Translations under genes and position numbers: made by a program
Shown here: positions 19,901 to 28,638 of the stretch, one piece after another
Layout of the letters: each line of letters opens with the position of its first letter
How positions within the stretch are numbered: position 1 is the first letter of the stretch
NCBI RefSeq assembly: GCF_014650775.1
Contig: NZ_BMVP01000004.1
Coordinates: 310,001 to 374,000, forward strand
DNA from: Streptomyces cirratus
GTDB lineage: Bacteria; Actinomycetota; Actinomycetes; Streptomycetales; Streptomycetaceae
Direction of reading: 5' to 3'
Length of the DNA stretch: 64,000 bases
Notes under the pieces: generated by a model
The model's input: only the letters and a program-made list of their open reading frames with translations
Told to the model about the DNA's origin: nothing
Databases searched by the model: none

Positions 19901-22900
19901 AAGTTGAAGAAGGTCTCGAAGAGGGGGGTGCCGCCGGTCGTGCGCAGGATCTCGGCGAGCGGGAACCGCCGGTTCTCGTGGACGGCCACCTCCAGCTCGG
20001 CGAGGTGCCGGACGAGTCCCCGCCAGGTCCCCCCGGCCGCGTCGAGGTCGATCCGCAGCGGCAGGGTGTTCAGGAAGGCCCCGACCACCTTGTCGGCGTC
20101 GGCCTCCTCCGGGCGGCCGTTGTGCACCACTCCGGTGGTGACGTCGTCGCTGCCGCCCAGCAGCGCCATGACGCGCACGTGCGCGGCGAGCAGGACGGTG
20201 CGCAGCGGTACGCCCAGTTCGGCGGCCACGGCGCTCAGCCGCTCCTGGAGCCCGGCCGGCAACGGCCGCAGGTACCAGTCCATCCGGGCAGGACCGCCGC
20301 AGGCCCCGTGGCGGGGCAGGCGGGCGACGGTGGCGCCGGCCGTCTGCGCGGTCCAGAAGGCACGCTGCGCCGGGTCGGCCAGGGCCGCGCGCTCCAGCGC
20401 GACGAAGGAGGCGAAGCGCGACCGGAGCCCGGCGGGGCCGTCGGCGACGTCGGTCCCGTCAGTCCCGTCAGTCCCGTCGGTCTCCTGGCCCTCCTCCGCC
20501 GCGCACAGTTCCACGTAGCAGGAGCTGAGTTCGGTGAACAGCGACCGCTCGCTCCAGCCGTCCATGACGGCGTGGTGCTCCGCGATGAAGAGCTGGAAGT
20601 CGTCGTCCGAGCGCCGCTGGACGTGGAAGCGCATCAACGGGGCGCTGTCCCAGTCGAAGGGGCGGGCGCGTTCCGCCGCGTAGCGGGCCGCGATGGCCGT
20701 CTCCCGGGCCTGCGGGTCCAGTCCGCCGAGGTCCTCGAAGGTGATCTCCGGCCGTGCCCCTCGGTGGACGAGTTGCAGGGGCTCGCCGAAGCCGTTCAGG
20801 TCGAACGCGGTACGGAGCATCTCGTGGCGGGCGGCGACCGTGGCCACCGCGCGTCGCCAGGCGCGCTCCGAGTAGGGAGCCTTGACGTGGTAGGCCGCGA
20901 CGTTGTGGTACATCCGCCCCGCGGCGGCCGGCAGGTCGCTGTGGAACAGCATTCCGGCCTGGAGCCGGGTCATGGGGTAGGCGTCCTCCAGGCCGTCGGG
21001 GAGCGCGGCGCGGTCGCGTTCGCAGAGCAGCGAGAACGGCTCGTACGGGGCCTGCCCCGCCGGGTGCACCACCGCGTCCGGGTCCTCCAGGGCGACCGTG
21101 GGCGCGAGGGCCCGTACCGTCTGGTGGCGCATCAGGTCGACCACCGCGAAGCGCAGGCCCCGCTCGCGTGCGCGGGCCAGCACCTGGAGGGAGCGGATGG
21201 AGTCGCCGCCGAGCGAGAAGTAGTTGTCCTCGGCGCCGACCCGCTCGTGGCCCAGCACCTGCCCGAGGATCTCGGCGAGCGCCATCTCGACGGGGCCGCG
21301 CGGCGGCTCGTACGACGCCCGGGCCGGCGCCGTGCCCGCGGTGCCGGGGGCGGGCAGCTTGCGGCGGTCGACCTTGCCGTTGGCGGTGAGGGGGAAGGCG
21401 GCCATGGTGACGAAGGCGCCGGGGATCATGTACGCGGGCAGGCGTTCGGCGAGGTGGGCCCGCAGCGCCTCCACGGTCGGGCCGCCCGCTCCGGCCGGAT
21501 CGTCGTCCGCGCCCGGTACGGCCAGGTAACCGACGAGGGTGTCGGCGCCGGAGGCGTCCCGGGTCACGAGCGCGACCGCGGCGTCGACGAGCGGGTGGGC
21601 GGTGAGGGCGGCCTCGACCTCGCCGAGTTCTATGCGGAAGCCGCGCAGTTTGACCTGGTCGTCGATCCGGCCGAGGTATTCGAGGTCGCCGTCGGGCAGC
21701 ACCCGGGCGAGGTCGCCGGTGCGGTACAGCCGCTCGCCGGCGCCGCCCGCAGTGCCCGCGCCGGCGCCGGTCGCGGCTGCGTGGGCCGGGAAGCGTTCGG
21801 CGGTGAGCGCCGGGCGGTGCAGGTAGCCACGGGCCAGACCCGCGCCCGCGACGAACAGCTCTCCCACCGCGCCCCGCGGAACCACTCGCCCCCGGCGGTC
21901 CAGGAGGTGCAGCCGCAGGTCGGGTATGGGTACGCCGATGACGCTGCCCCGGCCCTCGGCCGCGTCGCGGGCGGTGAGCGGACGGTAGGTGACGTGCACC
22001 GTGGTCTCGGTGATGCCGTACATGTTGACCAGGCGCGGTGCGGTGTCCCCGTGGCGCCGGAACCAGCCGGCGAGCGCGCCGACGTCCAGCGCCTCGCCCC
22101 CGAACACCACTTGGCGCAGCGCGAGCCCCCGGTCGCCGGCGCTCCGCCGGTCCTCGAACTCCTCGTCGGCGCGGGCCAGCTGGTAGAAGGCGGAGGGGGT
22201 CTGGTTGAGGACGGTGACCCGCTCCTCGCGAAGCAGCCGGTGGAACTCCTCGGGCGAGCGGCTGGTCTCGTAGGGCACCACGACGAGGCGGCCGCCGTAC
22301 AGGAGGGCGCCCCACAGCTCCCAGACGGAGAAGTCGAAGGCGATGGAGTGGAACAGGGTCCAGACGTCGTGGGGGCCGAAGCCGAACCAGTGGTCGGTCG
22401 CGGAGAACAGCCGGGTGATGTTGCGGTGGGGTACGAGGGTTCCCTTGGGCCGGCCGGTCGAGCCGGAGGTGTAGATGGCGTACGCGAGGTGGTCGGGCGT
22501 GACCGTGACCGCGGGGGCGGTGTCCGGTTCGGCGGCGAGTGCGGCGGCGTCGGCCACCAGGTCGACGGTGTGCAGGGAGGGCGCGTCCCACAGCGGGCGG
22601 GTGTCGCCCGCGCCGACGACGTGGCGGAGCCGGGCGTCGCCGATGATGTAGCGCAGCCGCTCCGGCGGGTTGTCGGGGTCGAGCGGCAGGTATGCGCCAC
22701 CCGCCTTGAGGATGCCGAGCAGGCCCGTCACGAGGTCGGCGGAGCGGCGGACGCAGAGTCCGACCAGGGTGTCGGGGCCGACGCCCTGCCGACGCAGCCG
22801 GTGCGCGACCTGGTTGGCCCGCCGGTCGAGTTCGCCGTACGTGAGCCGGGTGGTGCCGTGGACGAGGGCCACGGCGTCCGGGGTACGGGCGGCGTGCTCG

Positions 22901-24360
22901 GCGAAGCGCTCGTGCGCGCTGACGGGGCGGTGGTCCGCGCCGTCGCGGGCGGGCTGCGGGGACGTGAGGCCTGCCTGCTCGCTCGCGGAGAGCATGGGGA
23001 GCCGGCTGACGGGCTCGCCGGGGCGGTCCGTGGCCGCGTCCAGCACCCGGGTGTAGTGGCGGGCGAACTGCTCGATGCTGGCGGCCTCGAACAGGTCGGC
23101 GCGGTACTCCAGCCGGCAGCGCAGGGCGGCGCCGGTCCGTACGACGTCGAAGGTGAGGTCGAACTTGGCCGTGCCGGCGGGGCCTTCGAGCAGCCGGGCG
23201 CGCGGTCCGGGCAGCCCGTCGGTCATCCCGCCTTCGTCGTGGAAGCCGAACATGACGTCGAACAGGGGCGGGCCGTCGGTGGTGCGCTCGGGGTTGAGGT
23301 GTTCGACGATCCGCTCGAAGGGGAGGTCCTGGTGGTCCTGCGCGTCCAGGACCACGTCCCGTACGCGCTCCAGGTGCTCACGGAAGCCGGGGTCGTCGGA
23401 CAGGTCCGAGCGCAGGACGAGGGTGTTGACGAACAGGCCGACCGTGTCCTGGAACTCCGTGCGGTTGCGGTTGGCGACCGGGGTCGCGACCAGGACGTCC
23501 TCGGTACCGGTGTAGCGACTCAGGACCAGCTGGAAGGCGGCGAGCATGGCCATGTACGGGGTGCTGCCGGTGTCGCGGCAGAGCGTTCCCATGCGGGCGA
23601 GGACGGGCGCGGGGACCTCGAACTCGTACGTCGCGGCGGCCCCGCGCGCCGGGTCGTCGCCCGCCGCGGGCCGCCCGTCGCGGGGCAGCGGTGCCACGGG
23701 GAGTTCGCCGTCCAGCCGCCGGGCCCAGTGTTCGAGCTGTTCCCGCGCGGCCGAGGTGTGCAGCCACTCCTCCTGCCATTCGGAGAAGTCGGCGTACTGG
23801 AAGGCGGGTTCGGGCTGCGGGTCCCCGCCGCCGGGCGTGGTGAGGGCCGCGTAGTCGGTGAGGAGTTCCCGGATCAGGACGGCGGACGACCAGCCGTCGC
23901 CGACGATGTGGTGCATGGCGAGGGCGAGTACGACTCGCGTGCCGTCGCGCCCGGCGTCCTCCCGGGTGCGCAGCGCGGCGGCCCGGAAGAGCGGGCCGGT
24001 GCGCAGGTCGAAGGGCCGGTGGTGCTCGGCGGAGATCCACCGCTCGACCTCCTCGGGCGTGCGGGCCGTGTCCGTCGACCAGTCCAGCCGCGCCGAGGCG
24101 TCGATGCACTGGAGCAGCTGTCCGTCGCGCAGCTCGAAGCGGGTGCGCAGGGCTTCGTGCCGGTCCAGCAACTGCTGGGCGCACTGGCGCAGGACCTCGG
24201 TGTCCACCTCTGCGTCGAGGGCGTAGAACACCGGCATGTGGTAGGTCGGCCTGCCCTCCTCCATCTCGTGGAGGAAATACATCCGCTGCTGGGCGCGCGA
24301 TGCACGGAACACGCTGACCGACGGCTCGGTGGGCCGGTCGGTCGGATCCTGAGTGGCCAA
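16924..24360 (-). CDS. Two-module NRPS with thioesterase: C-A(Thr)-T-C-A(Ser)-T-TE
   Basis: A 2478-residue synthetase. Domains by approximate residue: C1 (HHIVGDG ~150), A1 (YTSGSTGRPKG ~630), T1 (LGGDSIRSL ~1048), C2 (HHAVMDG ~1260), A2 ([11 protein letters not shown] ~1748), T2 (SGGHSILAL ~2135), and TE (nucleophile in GWSFGG ~2287, His in DHYGMV ~2450). By-eye pocket codes are D-F-W-N-V-G-M-V-H, matching threonine, and D-V-W-H-V-S-L-V-D, matching serine. The terminal TE makes this the last enzyme of the line; C1 at the N-terminus must accept a chain from another protein. Start is TTG at 24360 with GAGGGAG upstream. Asp/Gly/Thr-rich linkers (e.g. DGTDGTDGTD) sit inside C2 and A2. Confidence 0.95.
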   Translation of the reverse strand: MATQDPTDRPTEPSVSVFRASRAQQRMYFLHEMEEGRPTYHMPVFYALDAEVDTEVLRQCAQQLLDRHEALRTRFELRDGQLLQCIDASARLDWSTDTARTPEEVERWISAEHHRPFDLRTGPLFRAAALRTREDAGRDGTRVVLALAMHHIVGDGWSSAVLIRELLTDYAALTTPGGGDPQPEPAFQYADFSEWQEEWLHTSAAREQLEHWARRLDGELPVAPLPRDGRPAAGDDPARGAAATYEFEVPAPVLARMGTLCRDTGSTPYMAMLAAFQLVLSRYTGTEDVLVATPVANRNRTEFQDTVGLFVNTLVLRSDLSDDPGFREHLERVRDVVLDAQDHQDLPFERIVEHLNPERTTDGPPLFDVMFGFHDEGGMTDGLPGPRARLLEGPAGTAKFDLTFDVVRTGAALRCRLEYRADLFEAASIEQFARHYTRVLDAATDRPGEPVSRLPMLSASEQAGLTSPQPARDGADHRPVSAHERFAEHAARTPDAVALVHGTTRLTYGELDRRANQVAHRLRRQGVGPDTLVGLCVRRSADLVTGLLGILKAGGAYLPLDPDNPPERLRYIIGDARLRHVVGAGDTRPLWDAPSLHTVDLVADAAALAAEPDTAPAVTVTPDHLAYAIYTSGSTGRPKGTLVPHRNITRLFSATDHWFGFGPHDVWTLFHSIAFDFSVWELWGALLYGGRLVVVPYETSRSPEEFHRLLREERVTVLNQTPSAFYQLARADEEFEDRRSAGDRGLALRQVVFGGEALDVGALAGWFRRHGDTAPRLVNMYGITETTVHVTYRPLTARDAAEGRGSVIGVPIPDLRLHLLDRRGRVVPRGAVGELFVAGAGLARGYLHRPALTAERFPAHAAATGAGAGTAGGAGERLYRTGDLARVLPDGDLEYLGRIDDQVKLRGFRIELGEVEAALTAHPLVDAAVALVTRDASGADTLVGYLAVPGADDDPAGAGGPTVEALRAHLAERLPAYMIPGAFVTMAAFPLTANGKVDRRKLPAPGTAGTAPARASYEPPRGPVEMALAEILGQVLGHERVGAEDNYFSLGGDSIRSLQVLARARERGLRFAVVDLMRHQTVRALAPTVALEDPDAVVHPAGQAPYEPFSLLCERDRAALPDGLEDAYPMTRLQAGMLFHSDLPAAAGRMYHNVAAYHVKAPYSERAWRRAVATVAARHEMLRTAFDLNGFGEPLQLVHRGARPEITFEDLGGLDPQARETAIAARYAAERARPFDWDSAPLMRFHVQRRSDDDFQLFIAEHHAVMDGWSERSLFTELSSCYVELCAAEEGQETDGTDGTDGTDVADGPAGLRSRFASFVALERAALADPAQRAFWTAQTAGATVARLPRHGACGGPARMDWYLRPLPAGLQERLSAVAAELGVPLRTVLLAAHVRVMALLGGSDDVTTGVVHNGRPEEADADKVVGAFLNTLPLRIDLDAAGGTWRGLVRHLAELEVAVHENRRFPLAEILRTTGGTPLFETFFNFTHFHIERDGPGAAAFAVLEETGEASTDFAFGAEFSRTPDGELLELGLRFDAAQFPVEQIATVHGYYTAALQGLADTPDGEARAGGLLSAAERDRYARWNDTGRTYDRPHVLTRLIEAQTRATPEAPAVRFEGAELSYRALDEAAERLAARLRAAGAGPGSFVGLLLDRSLSLPVALLAVLKTGAAYVPLDPEHPRARVLSLVTGAGIGPLVADDRWEAPLRAAGATVVRPDGTDGTDDTDGTDSTGAAGAVRHAEPGDPAYMIFTSGSTGKPKGVVVSHRAIANRLLWMQEEYGLEPEERVVQKTPYTFDVSVWELFWPLLTGATIVLARPGGHREPAYLAELVRSESVTTAHFVPSMLSVFLDDPQAVAAAAGLTRVVCSGEALPLDVQNRFFRLLPTVELHNLYGPTEAAVDVTHWHCRPDGADTVPIGRPIANMRTHVLDSRLAEVPLGVTGELFLEGVGLAEGYHGRPDLTAERFIEHTAPDGTVRRLYRTGDLARHRTDGAIEYAGRTDHQVKIRGLRVEPGEIETVLAEHPAVHACAVLARGERLVAYVVVPDGAADTEQLARHAAERLPQYMVPGAWVRLDVLPLTANGKLDRAALPDPDPADARGGRLPAPPRDEIESRLVGIWEELLAAGPAGIHDDFFSSGGHSILALRLIGRINREFGERLGVQAVMEHPTVARQAELLRSRHRGAATDPVVRIQPDGDRDPLFLVHPIGGHVFCYRALAGALGRDRPVYGLTAPGLTPAAPATGEAAGEAAEGATGEAAEGAASVEELAAAHVAALRRTRPAGPYHLAGWSFGGLLAYEMAAQLRAAGEEVATLTLLDTAYPEPERAPYDEHALLEWFHQDLARSAGTDPEEGARAALRAVLSAQETAAGRIAALAEQVARAGIAPGVDAAELARYYAVFRTGLLAAARYRPPVSHFPVHFHQSATGAAERAADRWAARVPDGFTLYEAPTDHYGMVRLPYVADLAAAVRAALDAADAG

Positions 24361-24519
24361 GACAACTCCCTCGGCCGCTGCGCCGCCAGGGACGCGCGGC
24401 GCTGACTCCGCTTGCTTGTCCCTCCACCGTATGGACGCCCCGGCGCAGCGATAAGTCCCGTTTCCCCGGTCCCTCCTCCACGGGACACGCCCCCCGCACT
24501 CGCGTCCCCGCGCACGACA

Positions 24520-24531
24520 TGACAGTTGTCA
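24520..24531. promoter_or_regulatory. Palindrome TGACAGTTGTCA in the NRPS/membrane-protein divergent promoter region
   Basis: A perfect 12-bp palindrome (TGACA-GT-TGTCA) in the 255-bp gap between the leftward NRPS start and the rightward membrane-protein gene. Palindromes of the form TGAC-n4-GTCA are typical sites for NarL/DesR-type response regulators. It lies about 85 bp before the membrane-protein start and 160 bp from the NRPS start. Confidence 0.4.
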
Positions 24532-24615
24532 CTCCACGCCCGTGACGAGGGGCCTCTGCCCGTGGAGGCCGGTCCCGGACAGAATGTGAGCAACACGTTG
24601 ACCACGGGGGAGAAC

Positions 24616-25062
24616 ATGAACGTCCTGCAGAAGAGGCCGGCACCGGCCGCAGCGATCGACACCAGCGCCCTGACTGCGGCCGACTACAGGCTGCCGGTGT
24701 GGTTCTTCGGCTTCGAGGGCGTCCTCGCGGCCGCCTTCGACATCCTGGGGGCCTTCCCGTCGGCGTGGCCGGTGCTGGTGGTGCTGCTGGCCGTGAACAT
24801 CACCGTGTCGCTGACGATGATGCGGGGGCGGCTCAAGCTGGCCAAGGCCCTGTGGCGCGGCAAGGAGACCCGCCGGGTCGCCATCGCGCTGGTCGTCCTG
24901 CGGATCGGCAGCCACTTCGCCCTGAACGCCCTGGGCATGACCGTCACCTCGGCCCTGGGCCACATACTGTTCGCCTTCGTCATGGCGGCGACCACGATCG
25001 GCCTGCTCGCCTACTCGCAGCACACCGCCATCCGCACCCTCAGCGCCGCCACCGCACCCTGA
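24616..25062 (+). CDS. Small integral membrane protein, unknown function
   Basis: A 148-residue protein with about four hydrophobic stretches: near residues 27-48, 50-70, and two after residue ~90 (ALVVLRIGSHFALNALGM and LGHILFAFVMAATTIGLLAY). No motif I recognise. ATG chosen because GGGGGAG lies just upstream; a longer frame from 24526 lacks such a site and runs into the palindrome. It is divergent from the NRPS operon and shares its promoter region, so it could be co-regulated; function is unknown. Confidence 0.75.
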   Translation: MNVLQKRPAPAAAIDTSALTAADYRLPVWFFGFEGVLAAAFDILGAFPSAWPVLVVLLAVNITVSLTMMRGRLKLAKALWRGKETRRVAIALVVLRIGSHFALNALGMTVTSALGHILFAFVMAATTIGLLAYSQHTAIRTLSAATAP

Positions 25063-25133
25063 ACCGGGCGGCCGCCGTGGGGGCGGCGGCCCGCCGCGGG
25101 GGGGCGGCGGCAGCCCGCCGGCTCGCCCGCGTG

Positions 25134-25865
25134 TCAGGCCGCGGTGTTCCAGGCGGTCGTCAGTCCGTCCAGCCAGGCGGGCGGCAGCTCCGCGGCGTCC
25201 CATTCCCCGCGCAGCGCCTGCGGTGCGGCGAGCAGCCGCTCCAGCACGGCGATGCTCGTGGCGGAGTGCAGCAGCGAGTAGCGGCCGTGCACCGCGATGG
25301 CACTGCCCGGGCCGAACGCCGCGAACAGCCGCTCCAGCCGATCGCGGTGGATGGCGGCGAACTCCGCCAGCCGTCCGGGGTATCCGGCCCGCTGCCGGGG
25401 GCTCATCGTGGTCAGGACGGCGGCGAGCACCTCTTCGGTCACCTCCGGATCCAGCTCCGAGGCGGTGGTGAACGACAGGTACAAAGGCGCCAGCGCCACC
25501 CGCGCCCGCTCCACCTCCATCCGGCCGGCCCTCCGATGCTCCCCGGCCGTGCCCGGTTCCTCGTCCGGCCCCACCACCTGGAGCAGGGTCCGCTCGGCAA
25601 TGGTCCCGAGCTGCTCCAGAAGGTCCCCGGCACCGTCGAGCCAGCCCGACCCGTACTCCTCGCCCTTGTCCCCGGGAGCGCTCCGCCCTCGGCCTCTGAG
25701 CTCCTCGTGTGCGAGAGCCAGCGCACCCGCCTCGACCAGCCCGATCAGTTCGCCCGCGTCGTCCGAAGGGACCCCGGTCCGGGCGAGGAGCTGCAGCAGC
25801 GTCGTCCTCGCGTTGTCGACGCTGACCTCGTCCAGCCACTGCCGTCCCTCGTCGGCCGCGCTCAT
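25134..25865 (-). CDS. Hypothetical protein
   Basis: A 243-residue soluble protein, mostly charged and helix-rich, without signal peptide or membrane segment. I do not recognise the family. The C-terminal half (MSPRQRAGYPGRLAEFAAIH and EWDAAELPPAWLDGLTTAW) shows no catalytic motif. It converges on the small membrane-protein gene, with 71 bp between stops. Codon use is normal for this genome. Confidence 0.7.
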   Translation of the reverse strand: MSAADEGRQWLDEVSVDNARTTLLQLLARTGVPSDDAGELIGLVEAGALALAHEELRGRGRSAPGDKGEEYGSGWLDGAGDLLEQLGTIAERTLLQVVGPDEEPGTAGEHRRAGRMEVERARVALAPLYLSFTTASELDPEVTEEVLAAVLTTMSPRQRAGYPGRLAEFAAIHRDRLERLFAAFGPGSAIAVHGRYSLLHSATSIAVLERLLAAPQALRGEWDAAELPPAWLDGLTTAWNTAA

Positions 25866-26258
25866 CGGTTCCTCCTCATCGCTCGGGTGGTGCGGTGTGC
25901 AACCAGACCGCTGCCCTCATCCAACGGTCCGACTCCCGACGGCGACCACGCCACAGCCGGTCCCGATCACCGTCGACGGCGGCAAACACTACCCAGCCGA
26001 TGGGGCCGCCCGGTTCCGCGGAAGCCTCAGGGCGCCGAGGCCGGTCCGCCGGCCGTGGAGCCTGCACCGGCCGCGTTCCGGCAGGGTCAGCGGCTCTGCT
26101 TGGACCTTCTGCCGAGGGCGTCGCGCATCCATGGTCAGGAAAGCACATTGCGTGACGGCGGGTTGGATCATTGGATTGCCTTGCGACCTCGGGATCTCGC
26201 TCCGAATGAACGCCCGCGGCCCCCATTGCCGGTGGAACCCGGCTCCGGAAGGAAACGA
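25866..26258. other. Intergenic region, no gene seen
   Basis: 393 bp between two divergent genes. Short frames exist on both strands but none has a convincing start, codon bias or recognisable product. It presumably holds the promoters of the hypothetical protein and the aryl-AMP-ligase remnant; a GGAAGGA ribosome site precedes the ATG at 26259. Confidence 0.5.
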
Positions 26259-27341
26259 ATGGCATCCGTGCCCGCCGGCCGCACGCCCCGGCCCGAGCAG
26301 TTCGCCGGCCGCCACTCGTCAGCCGGGCACCGGCGCGGGGACACGCCGGACGACCTGCTGCGCGCCTGGTCCCTACAGTACGGACCGCGGACCGCGCTCG
26401 TGCACGGCGACACCCGCATGACCTACGCGAGCCTGAACCGGCGGGTCGACCGCGTGGCCGCCGGATTCCAGCTGCGCGGCCTGCGGCCCGGACAACGGGT
26501 CGTCGTCCAGCTGCCGAACGTTCCCGAGTTCGTCGTCACCGTGTTCGCGCTGATGCGCGCCGGCGCGGTCCCCGTGTTCTGCCCGCTCCCGCACCCCGCG
26601 CCCGAGGTGTCCCACCTCGTCCGGGTCACCGAGGCGGTCGGCTACGTCGGCCCCTCGACGTACCAGGGCTTCGACCATACGGCGATGGTCGCTGACATCG
26701 CGGCCCAAACCCCCTTCCTGCGCCGGGTGTTCACCTTCGAGCCACCGGGCGACGCGTCCCCGTACGGCGGCTTTTCGACCGACCCGGCGGGATGCCACTA
26801 CTTCCCGCTGGGCTCCCTGGACTCCCCGTCCGGGCCGGCGCTCGCGCAGAGCGCCGACCAGGTCGCCTTCCTGCTGCCCTCCGGTGGCGCCGCCATGACG
26901 CCCGGGCCCGTTCCGCGCACGCACGGCGACTACGCCCGTCAGGTGCGGGCGGCCGCGGAACTGGTGTCGCTCACCGAGAACGACGTGTACCTCGCCGCGC
27001 TGCCCGCCGGATCCGACGTCGTCTTCGGCTCCCCCGGCATCGTCGGCACCCTCTCCGTCGGCGGCACCGTCGTCATGGCCGAGAACCCCGGACCCGGCGC
27101 ATGCCTCGCCCTCATCGAACAGGAGGGCGTCACCTTCACGTCGGTGGCGCCCGCCACCGCCCGGCACTGGCTGGACGCACTGCCCACGACCCGGGCCGAC
27201 GTGAGCACACTGCGCCTCGTGCAAGTCTGGTGCGGCACGGCGCCCTTGCACCCGGCTGTCGCCGAGCAGCCGGGCCCCGCACTGGGCTGTCGCCTCCAGC
27301 AGCTCTCCGAGACGCCCGAGGGGCCGCCCCGGCGCCCGTAG
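26259..27341 (+). pseudogene. Truncated, degenerate aryl-acid AMP ligase (EntE/DhbE-like)
   Basis: A 360-residue frame matching only the N-terminal two thirds of 2,3-dihydroxybenzoate/salicylate-AMP ligases (about 540 residues): early ALVHGDTRMTYASLN, then VVVQLPNVPEFVVTVFALMR and the typical segment THGDYARQVRAAAELVSLT. The A3 ATP-binding loop, normally SGGTTGLPKLIPRTH, reads SGGAAMTPGPVPRTH and has lost the Thr/Gly core and the Lys. The A7, A8 and A10 motifs and the catalytic C-terminal lysine are absent, and the frame ends in a Pro/Arg-rich tail. It could not catalyse adenylation as the family does. Start ATG with GGAAGGA. Confidence 0.7.
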
Positions 27342-27375
27342 CCGCACGGTCCGCCGAAGTGGGAGGCGCGGGGAG

Positions 27376-28320
27376 CTACCCGTCTGCGCCGGTGCGCGGC
27401 GGGAACGCGAGGCCGGTGGGGGTGTTGAGGCCGGTGGGGTTCAGCACGGTCTGGGTGCCGTTCGGGCGGAGACGGAGCACGCGGTTGTTGAAGGCGTCGG
27501 CCACGTAGAGCGTGCCGCGGTGGTCAAGGGCGAGACCGAGCGGGTTGCTCAGACTGGTGAAGGGTACGGTGGTCTGCGCGCCGGTCGCGGCTGCGATCTT
27601 CACCACGCGGTTGTTGCCGCTGTCGGAGACGTACAGGTCTCCGGTGGCGCTGAGGGCGAGCCCGGTGGGCTGGGAGAGTCCCTCAGCGGGGACGGTGGTC
27701 TGGCCGCCGGCTGCGGACACCCTGACGACGCGGTCGTTGACGAAGTCGGAGACGTAGAGGTCCCCGCCGGGTGCCAGGGCCAGCCCCCAGGGGTGCAGGA
27801 GACCGGCGGTCGGGACCGTGGTCTGGCCGCTGCCGTCGGCGGGCACCTTCACGACCCGGTCGTTGAAGCTGTCGGCGACGTAGAGGCTGCCGGACGCGTC
27901 GACGGCGAGGCCCAGCGGGCGCGAGAGCCCGTCGGTGGGAACGGTGGTCTGCCCGCCCCCGTCCGGCAGCAGCCGCAGGACGCGGTTGTTGCCGGTGTCG
28001 GCGATGTAGAGGCTGCCCGCCCGGTCCCAGGCGAGACCCGTGGGGCGTACCAGGCCGTCGAGGACGAGTACGCTCTCGCCCCCGCCACGGGTGGGCAGGG
28101 TGACCACGCGATTGTTGCCGTAGTCGGACACGTACAGACTCTGGCCGGTGTGCGGGTGGTGCCCGTCGTGCGGTTCGGCGGCGCCCACGGCTTGCGCGGG
28201 CCACACGCACAGGAGCAGCAGTCCGGCGAGGGCGGCGCGTCGCCGGACCGGCCACCCGCGGGTACGGCTCGAGGGAAGCGGGGGTTCGTCTTCGTACGGC
28301 CCGACCGTGATGCGTTCCAC
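27376..28320 (-). CDS. Secreted NHL-repeat beta-propeller protein
   Basis: A 314-residue protein with an Arg-rich N-terminus and a hydrophobic segment (AALAGLLLLCVWPAQAVGA, ~29-47) acting as signal peptide or anchor. The rest is about six repeats of roughly 42 residues with the pattern LYVSDxGNNRVVxL...GLxxPxGLAxDxxG, the signature of NHL propellers as in the sensor domain of PknD or Vgb-like lyases. There is no kinase or other catalytic domain, so it is probably an extracellular binding or scaffold protein. It converges on the aryl-AMP-ligase remnant. Confidence 0.85.
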   Translation of the reverse strand: MERITVGPYEDEPPLPSSRTRGWPVRRRAALAGLLLLCVWPAQAVGAAEPHDGHHPHTGQSLYVSDYGNNRVVTLPTRGGGESVLVLDGLVRPTGLAWDRAGSLYIADTGNNRVLRLLPDGGGQTTVPTDGLSRPLGLAVDASGSLYVADSFNDRVVKVPADGSGQTTVPTAGLLHPWGLALAPGGDLYVSDFVNDRVVRVSAAGGQTTVPAEGLSQPTGLALSATGDLYVSDSGNNRVVKIAAATGAQTTVPFTSLSNPLGLALDHRGTLYVADAFNNRVLRLRPNGTQTVLNPTGLNTPTGLAFPPRTGADG

Positions 28321-28590
28321 GATTCACCCACCTGTTCCGTGACCGGCCGGCACCCGGCCTGCTCCCGCCGACCCTAGGCAGCGGCTACGGGCGTCACGAG
28401 AGCCACGCCATCAACGGCGCCGCGAGCCACTCCGATGCACGGCTTCTGAGCACGCCGGTATGCCTGCCGGGCCGTTGGGCCGTGCGTGGGAACCAGCCGG
28501 ACGGGGTCAGTGGTTCCTCGTCGGTCCGCACGCTCCGGACGGGTCAACTCGTCGGCGGCGTCGGCGGCGGGCTCCTCGGCGGTCCGGTCG

Positions 28591-28637
28591 GACAGAACGC
28601 CCGCCCGTCGGCGGAACCTGCCGGCGGGCGTTCTGTC
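28591..28637 (-). terminator. Long hairpin terminator after the DUF4232 lipoprotein gene
   Basis: A perfect 15-bp inverted repeat (GACAGAACGCCCGCC at 28591-28605 and its complement at 28623-28637) separated by 17 bases, starting ten bases past the stop of the leftward lipoprotein gene. It lies in a 326-bp intergenic stretch (28321-28646) that otherwise shows nothing coding. Confidence 0.7.
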
Positions 28638-28638
28638 C

